Shown: piece by piece, positions 42,031 to 52,290 of the stretch
Position numbering within the stretch: the stretch's first letter is position 1
Layout of the letters: each line of letters begins with the position of its first letter
Assembly: GCA_039105265.1 (NCBI GenBank)
Contig: JAPFFF010000008.1
Coordinates: 1,488,001 to 1,552,000, forward strand
Source of the DNA: Tritrichomonas musculus
Lineage: Eukaryota; Parabasalia; Tritrichomonadida; Tritrichomonadidae
Direction: 5' to 3'
Length of the DNA stretch: 64,000 bases
Program-made: the position numbers and the translations under genes
The notes under the pieces: generated by a model
What the model was told of the DNA's origin: nothing
The model's input: only the letters and a program-made list of their open reading frames with translations
Database searches by the model: none

Positions 42031-42491
42031 GAATCAATATATATTTGAAATATAGTTCATTTCTTTTTGCATCATGGAATTTCATTCATCATTATTAATG
42101 ATTGAAGTCTAAAAAAGCTATAAAAAATAGGTATATTGCTGTTATTTAACAGGTTTATAGCAAATATATAAATTTAAGAATGATATAAACAAAATAATGC
42201 ACTAATAAGAGGTGTTTTTTATTCAACATTATAATGTAAATAATTGAAAAAAAAATTTAATAAAAATAACTGGTTAAAATTAGTGTTTGTTTTTCTATAT
42301 ATTTAATAAAGTTTTTGATTCAGTTTTAAAGCATAATTAACAGTAGGGTACATTAATTTGTGAAAAAGAAAAATTAAAACTTTTAACAGTATCATGAGAA
42401 CAAATCTTCATATAAAAATATTTTGCTAATGACTTCTAAAGAAAATTTTAAAGCTCGCCGATTTTTAAATTAGGTCTTCATTAAAAAAATA

Positions 42492-42522
<31 letters not shown>

Positions 42523-43015
42523 CTGTGAATCGATGAATCGCAACGAATTATAATTAAATAAAAATATATAAAATGTATGTTTTATTTTTTTGTTTGGTTT
42601 GCTGATAATAAGTATTAGTCGAGAATCAAGCATTTAAAAAGTGGCGGTTAAAACGGTTATAGATAACCACCTTAAGGGCGTACGTCCCAAAATTGTTGTA
42701 AACTCGTCAATTTTGAATAAACTCATAGAATACATCTTTCAATACTTCCAAATTATGAAAAAGTTTAGGTCAAAAATGATGATATTTGTCCTAAACGATC
42801 AAAAAAATATTTTTTTTTTTTAGACCGATAAAATTTTACAAAAAAAAATTTTGAATTAAAATGTAAAAATAATGCATAAAAATATTTTTTTAATATATCA
42901 TCAATCTATAAATAATATACATTTTATTTTCTCCAAAATATAATTTATTCTTCAACTTTTTTTACTCCAAAAAAGATTAAAATATTTGAGAAATCTCATT
43001 GAATTCTGATCATTG
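42031..43015. other. AT-rich spacer, with a possible outer element end
   Basis: No gene. GGGCGTACGTCCC at about 42677-42689 resembles GACGTACGTCC read inward from about 43494. The two could be the ends of an older inverted-repeat element into which the hAT-like MITE later inserted. The match is imperfect. Confidence 0.35.
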
Positions 43016-43023
43016 AATTGGAC

Positions 43024-43479
43024 TAGGCTTGTTAAGTCTCGATTTTCGATATCGATAATTGATCCCTTTTTCTGATATCAATATCAAATCAAAAATTTAA
43101 TCTCTGATATCAATAATGAATAAAAATAAAAGATCGATTATCAATATTGAAAATTTTTTAACGTATTAAAATTTTGTAAACTTTTTTAACTGATTACTTC
43201 ACATATCCGTTATAAAATTTAATAAAAGCTTATTCTTTTACATAATAAGTTAGAATATATTTATTTTATGCTATTTAAATACTATTTTTAATGTTTTTTT
43301 TAGGTATTAATTTCGGTTAATCAAGATTCGATATCAAAAGCATATTTTTTTTGTATCACATTTCATACTTGATAATCGAATTCATCAATAAAAAGTTCCA
43401 ATCGATAGCATTTTATTATCGATTATCTGAGTTAAAAAAAGTGCCAAACCTGATAATTGATATCAGAATAACAAGCCTA
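43024..43479. mobile_element. hAT-like MITE with 8-bp target duplication
   Basis: 456 bp with 11-bp terminal inverted repeats TAGGCTTGTTA (43024-43034) and TAACAAGCCTA (43469-43479). It is flanked by a perfect 8-bp direct repeat AATTGGAC (43016-43023 and 43480-43487). An 8-bp target duplication and a TAGG-type end are hallmarks of the hAT superfamily. The interior is rich in GATATC- and ATCGAT-like palindromes and has no ORF, so it moves only with a transposase from elsewhere. Confidence 0.85.
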
Positions 43480-43487
43480 AATTGGAC

Positions 43488-44166
43488 GTACGTCATTAAA
43501 GGTTTTTAGTCATTGATAATATAGCTATATCTAACATTTTTTAAAAAATCATATAGTAAACCACTATTTTCAGCAAAATGATTCATTTTGAAAATGAATA
43601 ATGATTATTTTTTTTATTATTTTTCAACTTTAAGTTCGAGTTTTTCGGGTAAAAAAGTGAAAATTTACCCGAGTAAAGAAATGTGAAATAAAAAAAAAAT
43701 AAACGTTAGAGTAAAATCTTTTTCTCGAAAAAAGTTCGAGGAATAATTTCGAGGAAGACCGTTTATTTATACGAGTTTACCCGGGACTCCCGAATGGCAT
43801 ACCTGATATTTATCTATTTTTGAGTTTTTTTGGAAAACGTTTTGAATGATTTTTGATCGTTCGGCCAAATAAATTCACAAAAAAGTTTCTAAAAAATCAA
43901 CTTTTTTCTGAAAAATTGTATTTTTTTCGAAAAACCCCTAATTTAAAAAATATAAAATGATTTAAAATTGTATTTAACTGACACTTTTTTCGATTATCTT
44001 TATACCTTTGCCTCAATATTTTTTCTCCTTAAAAATATAAAATGATTTATAAAATATAACTCATAAAATAAAAGAAAAATTAAAAACTCGGTAAGAAATT
44101 CAACTTTTTTTTAGGAAAAAATTGAAAAAAAGTTAATTTAAATTAATCAACTTTTTTTTTTTTTTT
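43488..44166. other. Spacer with short inverted repeats
   Basis: No gene. TTCGGGTAAA and TTTACCCGA (about 43637-43672) form a short stem. Another GC-rich patch, TTTACCCGGGACTCCCGA (about 43778-43795), lies 110 bp on. These may be fragments of an old inverted-repeat element. Confidence 0.4.
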
Positions 44167-46620
44167 TTAAGCTTCAATAAATTCTTGATTTTCTGAATCA
44201 TTGTTGTTCTGTTTCTTGATAATAATTGTTATTACTATTACCATAACAGTAGCAAGAGAAGAAACCATCATCATTAATTTTGGATTCAGTTGTTTCTTAA
44301 TGTATTCATTATTATTAAATGTTAGTTGATTTCTCAAATCAATTTTAATGAACTTATTGTTCAAAGCTCCATTTTGATCAGATGCAAACTTGCATGAATT
44401 GATGAGAAGATCAGGTCTTTCGTTATCAACAGAAATTCCATCAATGTGATGAGCTCCTTTACCCAATTTACCTCCAAATGAGCACTTTTTGATTTCAATT
44501 TTGGCAGATCTTCTTTCATTATCGTAGAACAAAGAACTGTCAGAATCACCATCGATTTCAAATGAACAACCAGAAATAAGAATCGAGCCTTGTGAGTTAT
44601 TAGACATTCTTTGAAGAACTCTAAGATCATCTGGAACAACACTAAAATCGGTACTAATCTTAACAGCACCACCACGTCCTTTATTACGACTGAATGTACA
44701 ATCAACAATTTCGCTATTTTTAGAGACAATGTAAAGAGCACTACCACCAAAGAATTTGCTTGAAGAAGAAGAAGAAGAAGAAAGTTGATTTGATTCAAAT
44801 ATGCATGATGTTATTTGAACAGGACTTGATTCAGAAGGCGAATAAATGAATACAGCTGCACCATAACTAGCTTCACATTTTTCAAATGTTAATCCAGTGA
44901 AACTGATTGAATATGCGACTGATTCATCTTCTGTTTTGATGTTGTTGTAGATGTAAATACCACCACCTCCTTTTTGTGACTTACAGCCAGTGAATGAAAG
45001 ATCAATGCACGTTAATCCAGAATTAACAATGCGAACAGCTCCACCACTTTCGTCATTAGTTGATCCATTAAATGATGGAACTAATTCAGGACTTAATGTT
45101 ATATTCTGGTAATTAGATGAATTTGTGTTTTCTAGCTCGCAATGACCATTATTGCACAAGTAACCTAAAGCTTCACATACTGTTCCATTTAATATGTATC
45201 CTTTGTTGCATTCTTTACATGTGACTGAATCCGTGCATATATTGCAATTTGAAGGACATGATGAACATGCTTGTTGACCATTTTCTTCTGACATAAAGAA
45301 GCCACCTTCACATTTTGTGCATTTAAAGTTACCACAGGAATTAAATGAATTCAAATCATCATCGATGCATTCTGATTGGCATTCTGAACAGTGAGCTAGT
45401 CTTGAGCCGCATTCAGCACATGTAGCTACATATGGCGATGGCATTGTGTATATTTTGTCGATGAAATAGCCTTGCTCACATGTAAAACATGAGTAACTAT
45501 TGAAGCATGTTGAGCATGGTGAATTGCATGACTTACATTGCTCTTTATCTTTGTAATATCCATCAAGACAGCTCGTGCAAGAAAATACTCCATCAACAGT
45601 TTCACATGTCTTGCATCCTTCTGGACATTTAATGCATGTTGTGCCACTTGGAACATATTCATCATAACATGTAACACAATTGTCTGCTTTATCTTTACAT
45701 GTCAAACATGGATAAGTGCACATTGTAGTGCATGAACTGCCTTCTAAAAGATAGTTTTCAGCACATGATAAACATGATGTGGCTGAGGAAGAACAGGTTG
45801 CACATGGATAATCACAGGAGTCACAATTATGTGTTTCTGGATTTTCATAAAAACCTTCAAAACAAGTTAAACAGGTAACAGTACCTGCTTCTGATTTACA
45901 TGATTTACAATGATTAGGACATTCTGAACATTTTACGAGTGTTCCGTCATATGTTTCACTAACGTAATAGCCTTCTGAGCATGAACTACATTTCGTTGAT
46001 CCTGAGTCACATTTATCACATCCTGGTTCACATGGTTCACAATCCATATCTCCATTATGATTCACCAAATAAAATCCTCCCTTACAAACTTTGCACTGAG
46101 TAAAGCTGGAACACTCAGCACATCCATTTTCACATCGTGTGCACTTTTTACCTTTAACGCCAGGAAGAATTTCAGAACTACCATCACTCATGAAATATCC
46201 TGTTGAACATATTGAACATTCATAGTCATTAGGACCTGTGCAGTTCTTACATCCTTCATGACATTTGAAACATTTACGATTTGGTCGTGAAAAATAATAG
46301 CCTTCATCACAATCAAGACAGTCATTCTCTGTGGGTCCTGAACATTCATGACAAACTTCTGCACATTTCTCGCATGATCCACTTTCTGATGCAAAATATT
46401 CTGGATAACAATCTGTACATTTCTTGTCTGATTCACATTTATCACAATTAGGGCCACATTCTTGACATGCACCTTGGTCATTAGCATAATAATGAAGCTC
46501 ACAATCGATACATGTCGTTTGATCTTTACAATGAAGACATTTCGTTCCACATTCTCCACATTCACCTTCTGTTTCATAATAATGTTCGTTACATGTTACA
46601 CATCCTTCGTTATTACATTC
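44167..46620 (-). CDS. Cys-rich (furin/VSP-like) plus beta-helix surface protein, 5' end cut
   Basis: The minus-strand frame is open back to 46620, about 143 codons beyond the first in-frame Met at 46191, and this extension is plainly coding (CEKCAEVCHECSG, CGECGTKCLHCKDQTTCIDC). About 490 residues of CxxC repeats resemble furin-like Cys-rich or Giardia VSP ectodomains. A beta-helix follows with ESGGAVRIV, GGGGIYIYN and SYGAAVFIYS, then one membrane helix (LMMMVSSLATVMVIVITIII) and a short acidic tail ending EFIEA. A run of eight Ser lies in the helix region. There is no signal peptide: the coding sequence ends abruptly at an inverted repeat starting at 46621. The beta-helix and anchor are homologous to those of 25703-27913. 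The gene is truncated, rearranged or misassembled. Confidence 0.75.
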   Translation of the reverse strand, partial: ECNNEGCVTCNEHYYETEGECGECGTKCLHCKDQTTCIDCELHYYANDQGACQECGPNCDKCESDKKCTDCYPEYFASESGSCEKCAEVCHECSGPTENDCLDCDEGYYFSRPNRKCFKCHEGCKNCTGPNDYECSICSTGYFMSDGSSEILPGVKGKKCTRCENGCAECSSFTQCKVCKGGFYLVNHNGDMDCEPCEPGCDKCDSGSTKCSSCSEGYYVSETYDGTLVKCSECPNHCKSCKSEAGTVTCLTCFEGFYENPETHNCDSCDYPCATCSSSATSCLSCAENYLLEGSSCTTMCTYPCLTCKDKADNCVTCYDEYVPSGTTCIKCPEGCKTCETVDGVFSCTSCLDGYYKDKEQCKSCNSPCSTCFNSYSCFTCEQGYFIDKIYTMPSPYVATCAECGSRLAHCSECQSECIDDDLNSFNSCGNFKCTKCEGGFFMSEENGQQACSSCPSNCNICTDSVTCKECNKGYILNGTVCEALGYLCNNGHCELENTNSSNYQNITLSPELVPSFNGSTNDESGGAVRIVNSGLTCIDLSFTGCKSQKGGGGIYIYNNIKTEDESVAYSISFTGLTFEKCEASYGAAVFIYSPSESSPVQITSCIFESNQLSSSSSSSSKFFGGSALYIVSKNSEIVDCTFSRNKGRGGAVKISTDFSVVPDDLRVLQRMSNNSQGSILISGCSFEIDGDSDSSLFYDNERRSAKIEIKKCSFGGKLGKGAHHIDGISVDNERPDLLINSCKFASDQNGALNNKFIKIDLRNQLTFNNNEYIKKQLNPKLMMMVSSLATVMVIVITIIIKKQNNNDSENQEFIEA

Positions 46621-46733
46621 TTTATAATTTTTCTAATTCAATACTTTATTAAATTATTCAAATATTCATTTAATAATTTTTTTTCTCTATGCTCTGAAAA
46701 TTCAATAAAGTATTGAATTAGAAAAATTATAAA
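46621..46733. repeat. Perfect 30-bp inverted repeat at the cut end of the Cys-rich gene
   Basis: Left arm 46621-46650 and right arm 46704-46733 are exact complements over 30 bp, with a 53-nt loop. The match stops exactly at the last coding base of the Cys-rich gene. It could be a fold-back insertion, a repair scar or an assembly palindrome. Confidence 0.85.
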
Positions 46734-46759
46734 TAACACCTATAAATATATATTTCTTT

Positions 46760-46927
46760 TTAAAAAATAGTTTATATTTAATATAAATTAGAAAAAAATT
46801 TTAAATATCTTTTTAAAAAATAGTTTATATTTTAAAAAGATATTTTGAGAAAATGTATTTGCCATAAATATATTTTTCAAAAATTGGTTTGAAATTTAAT
46901 TTATATTAAATATAAACTATTTTTTAA
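46760..46927. repeat. Perfect 31-bp inverted repeat
   Basis: Arms at 46760-46790 and 46897-46927 are exact complements over 31 bp (AT-only apart from two bases) around a 106-nt AT-rich interior. It lies 26 bp beyond the previous inverted repeat, so two palindromes stand side by side. Confidence 0.8.
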
Positions 46928-47803
46928 GATATAAATTCGATTATATGCAGAAATAATTTATAAAGTAATGAGATATTTTAATTCTTATTTTTCATAATTA
47001 AAAGCTTTACATCATTTTCCTTCAAATTTGAAATGCTTATTCTTCCAAAATGTATCATAGGAATGCAGTTTTGCAGAGTTAATACCAAAGTGTTTTTGCT
47101 ATAGAAGGTGGTGTAAAATTTTCGCGAAGTTTTTAACGGTGGGTTTTTCGCAATGAAGATTGATTATTTTTTTCACAATTAACAACCAAATATACGAAAA
47201 ATCATACAAATTAATAGATTTATCTACAGAATTGTACGATAATTTATTTATTATTTCATAATAATTGCATTCAAAATAATAATTATCTTCTAATTGAGTC
47301 ATCTCTAGCAAATGTAAGAAATTATTTACTCATTTTAATATGATTTTCTTTTTTTATAAAACATATAACTTAATAGAAAATACAATTTTTTTTTTTTAAC
47401 TGATTGGTCTTGTATCTAAATTAATGAGGGTTAATTTATATTATTTTTTATGTCATGTCGAATTACTCTATTTCTAATTATTATTAGTTTATTTTCTGTT
47501 GGCATTAAGCTTAATGTATTTCATATCAGAATTTAATCTGAAAAAAAAAATAACAATTTAGTGTTTTAATAAATAATTAGCTTTAAATATTTCTAATTTT
47601 TCAATTCTTATTTATAATTTTCATATATTGTATTATGATCAATTATGCAATTTGCTAAAATAAATCATTCAGAGTCACTTTTTTGGTAAATCTTCATGAT
47701 TAAAAATGATTTTCTATATCAAATGTGTTAGTTATCAAAATTATTTTTTATTTTAAATTATTGAATGAAAGAAATTAAAAGAAAAATGGTGACTTCCATC
47801 ACA
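46928..47803. other. AT-rich spacer with a weak coding relic
   Basis: A minus-strand ORF at 47099-47311 (70 aa: YYFECNYYEIINKLSYNS, then HCEKPTVKNFAKILHHLL) has a coding flavour, and sequence beyond its stop stays protein-like for about 25 codons (KHFGINSAKLHSYDTFWK). It may be the remains of a trichomonad ankyrin-family N-terminus. Otherwise nothing. Confidence 0.35.
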
Positions 47804-47998
47804 TTACTCTTTTTCTTCAATGTCTTTGATGATGCTTCGAACTCTATCCTCTTCATTGTCTTGTTCATCATCAGAATCTTCGGGTTGTATATTTGTACTA
47901 GCTTTTTCTTTACTTTCTTCAACTTCAATTATTAAAGTTGATGGAGTTTGAGAACGCCTAATCATCTTACTGAATTGAACATTAAAAAAAATATTCAC
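47804..47998 (-). CDS. Possible small acidic protein (64 aa)
   Basis: It reads MIRRSQTPSTLIIEVEESKE from an internal Met and then an acidic stretch (EDSDDEQDNEEDRVRS) ending IIKDIEEKE. The composition is unlike random AT-rich DNA, but the length is small and no family was recognised. The likelier start is the internal Met (53 aa). Confidence 0.4.
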   Translation of the reverse strand: MNIFFNVQFSKMIRRSQTPSTLIIEVEESKEKASTNIQPEDSDDEQDNEEDRVRSIIKDIEEKE

Positions 47999-48400
47999 AA
48001 TTTTACTGAAAGGTCAATATTTTTATGACGACGATCAATAAATAATAGAATTAATTATTATTATTAAAATATATATATCTTAATTTTTACCGTTAAAATT
48101 TATATAAAAGAATATATTTATAATTATTATGAAATATATTTTATTATAGCAAAGTTATAGAAAATACCTTTGATAGGAAAAGACTGTCTACCCTTCTTGA
48201 AAATTGATAGAAAATTTTTTGAAAAACAATATACTTCTTTTGCATCAAGCAATAGAAGCAGCTTTATATTTACCGAAAGAGATATCTTTTATGTATAATG
48301 CTACAACTTGTATATTTTCAATAAAAAAAAAAAAAAAAAAAAAAAAAATAAGATTATATCTTAAAACAAAAAATTATTATTTTATGTAAACAAAATATAA

Positions 48401-49996
48401 TTAATCATTCAATAAAGGTAACGATAGTAAAATCCAGCACAAAGTTATAAACAATGTGAAAGAAGGAACACATGATTTTATTCTTGAGAGAAAAAGATGA
48501 AAAACAAGTGAAGCATTAATTAGAAATAGTAGTACTGCTAGTACAATAATATATTGATAAATTTTCTTAGAAATGTATTTTTTATGTTTTTGCGAGTTCA
48601 GTCGGAAAACAATATAAAAAAGTTGGCAGATCAAAAGAATCCAAAATAAACGAAGTCCAAAAAATACTTCACATGCATTACCAAAACCAAAATTGGATTC
48701 ATGAATTCCTTTTAAGATAAGAGAGATTGTTAACATCAATAATGTTCCTATCGAAAAAGAGAAATCGATCTGAGAAAAATTAAAATGATTTTTAGGATCT
48801 GTCGTTTGATCTTGGGTATTGCTTTCTTGGCTTGAATGTGTTTGATCTTTGGGAGATACAAATTCTTGAGAGATTAAATTAATCATGTCATCAACTGGTG
48901 ATTGGAAAATTTCTTCATCGTGTATAATTATGTTTTCTTTAGATAATTTCGAGCCTAATTCATCAGTTGATGATTCAAAATTATTTTCATCATCAGAGAT
49001 TAATTTTGAATCATTTTCATCATCTATGCATGAAATAAAACTTATGTCATCCTTACTTGCTTGTATGCAGTCTTTTTTATTTGTTTGCTTCTGGACATGC
49101 TTTGGTTGTATGAAAAGAGAATTAATATCATCTTTTTCTACAAAATATTGATTATTCAATATTTTAGGTATATCTTTAATTTGTGCTTTCTTTAGAATGG
49201 TAGATATTTCATCATTTTTGCATAAAAATTTTTCTACTAAATTATATAAATTGAAGTTTGTAAAATCTTCTTTATTTTCTTTGCCAATTACTGGAATACG
49301 AAATATTTGTGTATGTATTATAGATAAATGCTCGAAATTAACTAATTTGATTTCATTGCCTACGATATAAAAATCTGTATATAAAACAGAATCAAATTTC
49401 AAGTTCCAAGAAGAAATTTCTTCAACTATTTCTAAAATTTGTTTTAATGAATTTTTGATTGCTTGTTGATTCATTGATTGGATATCAATTTTTTGAAATC
49501 GTTCAAAAACAATTGCAATATAAAGATTTTCATACGAAACATCAAAGTGTGATATTGAGCAAATGTGAACGTCATCAATCAACATGTTATAAATTGTAAT
49601 ACAGTCACATAATTCAAAATTACTGGAAAAAAACATTTTCTTCAATGTATATTCTTGGCCATTTTTATCTCGAACATTATAAATTATGAAAGATGAGCAT
49701 TCTTCTAGAATACCCTCTATTTTAAATGGTTCATTATTGATAAAAATTTGGTCTTCATCGAATTGAATTGTACTATTACATGTAATTGTATTGTTTTCCT
49801 TTGATAAAGACATAATTTTTTCATCAAACGAATCGAAATCAGTTAAACTATCATTTATTGGATCTGAATTAAAAGAATTATCATCTTGTAATTTGAATGT
49901 TATTTTTTCAGTCCTTTTCTTTGACTGTTTTTGGTGGAAATCCCATTCTATTCTGTTATTATCAAAGGAATGTAGAATTTTCGATGATTTTAACAT
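48401..49996 (-). CDS. Membrane-anchored pseudokinase with four C-terminal membrane helices
   Basis: 531 residues. At about 92-260 there is a decayed kinase fold: ILEECSSFIIYNVRDKNGQEY in place of the glycine loop, a retained Lys in TLKKMFF (about 119), and SVLYTDFYIVGNEIKLVNFE where HRD and DFG should be. The catalytic Asp of HRD and the DFG motif are absent, so it should not phosphorylate. The N-lobe pattern is closest to the NAK (AAK1/GAK-like) kinases, by eye. A Ser/Asp/Glu linker (about 300-405) follows, then four hydrophobic helices (about 411-427, 442-461, 479-503, 510-528). A scaffold or sensor on an internal or plasma membrane is plausible. The frame is intact. Confidence 0.65.
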   Translation of the reverse strand: MLKSSKILHSFDNNRIEWDFHQKQSKKRTEKITFKLQDDNSFNSDPINDSLTDFDSFDEKIMSLSKENNTITCNSTIQFDEDQIFINNEPFKIEGILEECSSFIIYNVRDKNGQEYTLKKMFFSSNFELCDCITIYNMLIDDVHICSISHFDVSYENLYIAIVFERFQKIDIQSMNQQAIKNSLKQILEIVEEISSWNLKFDSVLYTDFYIVGNEIKLVNFEHLSIIHTQIFRIPVIGKENKEDFTNFNLYNLVEKFLCKNDEISTILKKAQIKDIPKILNNQYFVEKDDINSLFIQPKHVQKQTNKKDCIQASKDDISFISCIDDENDSKLISDDENNFESSTDELGSKLSKENIIIHDEEIFQSPVDDMINLISQEFVSPKDQTHSSQESNTQDQTTDPKNHFNFSQIDFSFSIGTLLMLTISLILKGIHESNFGFGNACEVFFGLRLFWILLICQLFYIVFRLNSQKHKKYISKKIYQYIIVLAVLLFLINASLVFHLFLSRIKSCVPSFTLFITLCWILLSLPLLND

Positions 49997-50129
49997 AAAT
50001 ACCTAAACGTACATTTTCATAAAAAAATTTTATAAAATAGAATCATAATAATTAAAATTAAAATTAGAGCATTATATATTAATATATAACATTTGTTTAG
50101 ATAAATCACATAATATCATCCGGAAATGT

Positions 50130-51590
50130 TTACAAAACTTGTTGAACAAATATTTCAGATGGTTTACAGCATAGCATGATTAAGTATATGTTAGCAATTA
50201 TGCCTAAGAGGAGAATAATTCCAAGTAAAATCAACAATCCTAATGACAATTTAGGCCATGTAATGCATGGGGTTCTTGATATTGTAGGTGTTTCTGAGGG
50301 AAAAGGAGAAGCCAAAGGAGTAAAAGTCATTGAACTCGTAAATGTTGGAGTCTGTGATATTGATGGAGTTGCTACCGGAGTATTTAAAGGGGATCTTGTT
50401 GGTGTTGGAAATATTGACTGAGATGCTGATATAGTCCTTGGAATTAAAGTATTTGATTCTGAAAATACATCAGATTTTGAAAAAACAAACGATGGGGTAA
50501 ATGAAGCTGTTGGCGTAAATAACTGCGATGGGGTAAAAGGGCTGGATAGAGTGAAGATATTTGAATGACTGAAAGGAGAAGAAAGTGTAAAACTATCTGA
50601 TGGGGTAAACATAACTGAATCTGAAAAAGGAGGAGTTGGAGATAATGTTGGAAGTGGTGAAAAGGTTCTTGTTGGTGAAAGATGAACATTATAATTATCA
50701 TCACCATAAGCGTTTCGAAATACAGAATAATTTGTGGTCGGTCCATGTTGAGATGTTATCAAATAATATTGACTTGCCTCTTTTTCCAAACATCGAAATT
50801 TATTAAAATAAAGATATGCTGTATTATTGTAAGTTTGATGAAATTTCGCGTAAAAATAATTGTAACTTGATGCTTGGCATCTTGAAAAAAGATTACTTTG
50901 GATAATTAAATCCCAAATATGCGTTTCATCTTCATACATGAAAGCTCCTCCAATTCCTCCGGAAGAACAAAACTGAAAAGCATTCCTAAAGCAAATTAAG
51001 GCTGTATTTGAGCAATAAAATCCTCCTCCATCACTATTAGAACTGCAGGATATAAAATCACAATCATTTACTAATAAGAAATCAGGTCCATTTGAATAAA
51101 TAGCTCCACCTCGTCCTGTATTGGAGCATGTCCTAAATCTACAACTATAAATACGGAAAATTTGGGATGTGGTAGAAAGGGCAGGCTGATTATTATTATT
51201 AAGACTGCGAATATCCATAAAATTACAAACACGGAAGGTTACCATATCCTGATCTCTATACGGTGGTGATGAATAAAAAGTCGTTTCGTTGAAATCTGGA
51301 AATACATATTTTTCGGAAGAAATAATATTATTTAATAAATTATTAAAGCAAGAATTTGAAAACCAAATTGATTGCGGTGAAAATGATAAAAGAAATTGTG
51401 AATTTGAATATGAGTAGCGTATATTTCGGAACATTTGTGTTGTTTTAATTGTTTTAACTGGATTTATGAATAATGGAGAATGGCCAAAATGATTTTTCAA
51501 TGCAAGATTAAAAATAACTGATTTGTTCAATATTATATTATCGATATGGGCTTCCAAAGAAAGATGTATAAGGAAATAGAGAAGATTCAT
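50130..51590 (-). CDS. Beta-helix (Pmp-like) surface protein with Ser/Thr/Pro stalk
   Basis: 486 residues and apparently whole. MNLLYFLIHLSLEAH may act as a signal peptide. A beta-helix of chlamydial Pmp type lies at about 90-270 (GRGGAIYSNG, SDGGGFYCSN, GGIGGAFMYE). A stalk of about 130 residues with repeated Phe-Thr-Pro-Ser units (MFTPSDSFTLSSPF, LFTPTASFTPSFVF) follows, then one membrane helix (WPKLSLGLLILLGIILLLGI) and a short tail with CCKPSEIFVQQVL. It is a type I surface protein, one of a large trichomonad family; adhesion or decoy roles are inferred. The stalk style matches the partial gene at 1-717. Confidence 0.8.
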   Translation of the reverse strand: MNLLYFLIHLSLEAHIDNIILNKSVIFNLALKNHFGHSPLFINPVKTIKTTQMFRNIRYSYSNSQFLLSFSPQSIWFSNSCFNNLLNNIISSEKYVFPDFNETTFYSSPPYRDQDMVTFRVCNFMDIRSLNNNNQPALSTTSQIFRIYSCRFRTCSNTGRGGAIYSNGPDFLLVNDCDFISCSSNSDGGGFYCSNTALICFRNAFQFCSSGGIGGAFMYEDETHIWDLIIQSNLFSRCQASSYNYFYAKFHQTYNNTAYLYFNKFRCLEKEASQYYLITSQHGPTTNYSVFRNAYGDDNYNVHLSPTRTFSPLPTLSPTPPFSDSVMFTPSDSFTLSSPFSHSNIFTLSSPFTPSQLFTPTASFTPSFVFSKSDVFSESNTLIPRTISASQSIFPTPTRSPLNTPVATPSISQTPTFTSSMTFTPLASPFPSETPTISRTPCITWPKLSLGLLILLGIILLLGIIANIYLIMLCCKPSEIFVQQVL

Positions 51591-51679
51591 TTCATGAGAT
51601 TAACAAAAATAAACGGCCATAATTATTAAAGAAAAAGTTAGTTTATTTATCCTCTTACAATGAATTGAAAGTGAGCATG

Positions 51680-52290
51680 GTCTTTCTATCGAATTTAATG
51701 AAAATTCAGCTCCAAGAACATTTCAAAAACTTATTAACCATCTTTAAGATAATAAGGGAAATGATGTGGCGAAAAAATTTTGATTTAATTTTTCAAAATA
51801 TGAATGAAAAAATATGGATTCAGCTTAAAAATGAATATAAGCCGCATGGTAACATTTGGAAATAAATTATTTTAAACAATTTTCTATTATCAGCGAATCT
51901 AAGAAATTTCTCATTTATACTATTCCAGAAATTTGCGCTTTAAATTATTTTTCTACTGATATGAATGAATCTAATTGATAAATTCCGCTAAGAGTCAAAG
52001 GTTATTCAACAACAAAGATTTTTATTGACGCTACAAAAGATGACAACACTATAATGAAAATTATTTCAAAATTCAGTCCTTAAATGATGAACTTGTAAAT
52101 ATAAAGCAAAAAGAATCCCATTTTGATTAGTTGAATAAGCAAAAAGCATTCTAATTCATAAAAGGAAGAGCAAAACGCAATTAAAAGCGCAAATAAGCCA
52201 ATTTACAAAGTAGAAGTCTCAATAATGATGACCAATTGAAAGATTTCGTTGGATAATAAAATTAGATTAAATCTTGTTTTTAATTACTAG
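51680..52290 (+). pseudogene. Heavily decayed coding region
   Basis: One plus-strand frame keeps protein-like blocks over about 600 nt (EHGLSIEFNENSAPRTFQKL, FSIISESKKFLIYTIPEICAL, GYSTTKIFIDATKDDNTIMK) broken by many TAA and TGA codons. It never shifts frame, so decay was by substitution. No family recognised. Confidence 0.45.

Noticed and set aside
46188-46577. 129-aa minus-strand ORF starting MKQKVNVENV
   Set aside because: It is a shadow of the Cys-rich frame, which is the one with regular CxxC repeats.
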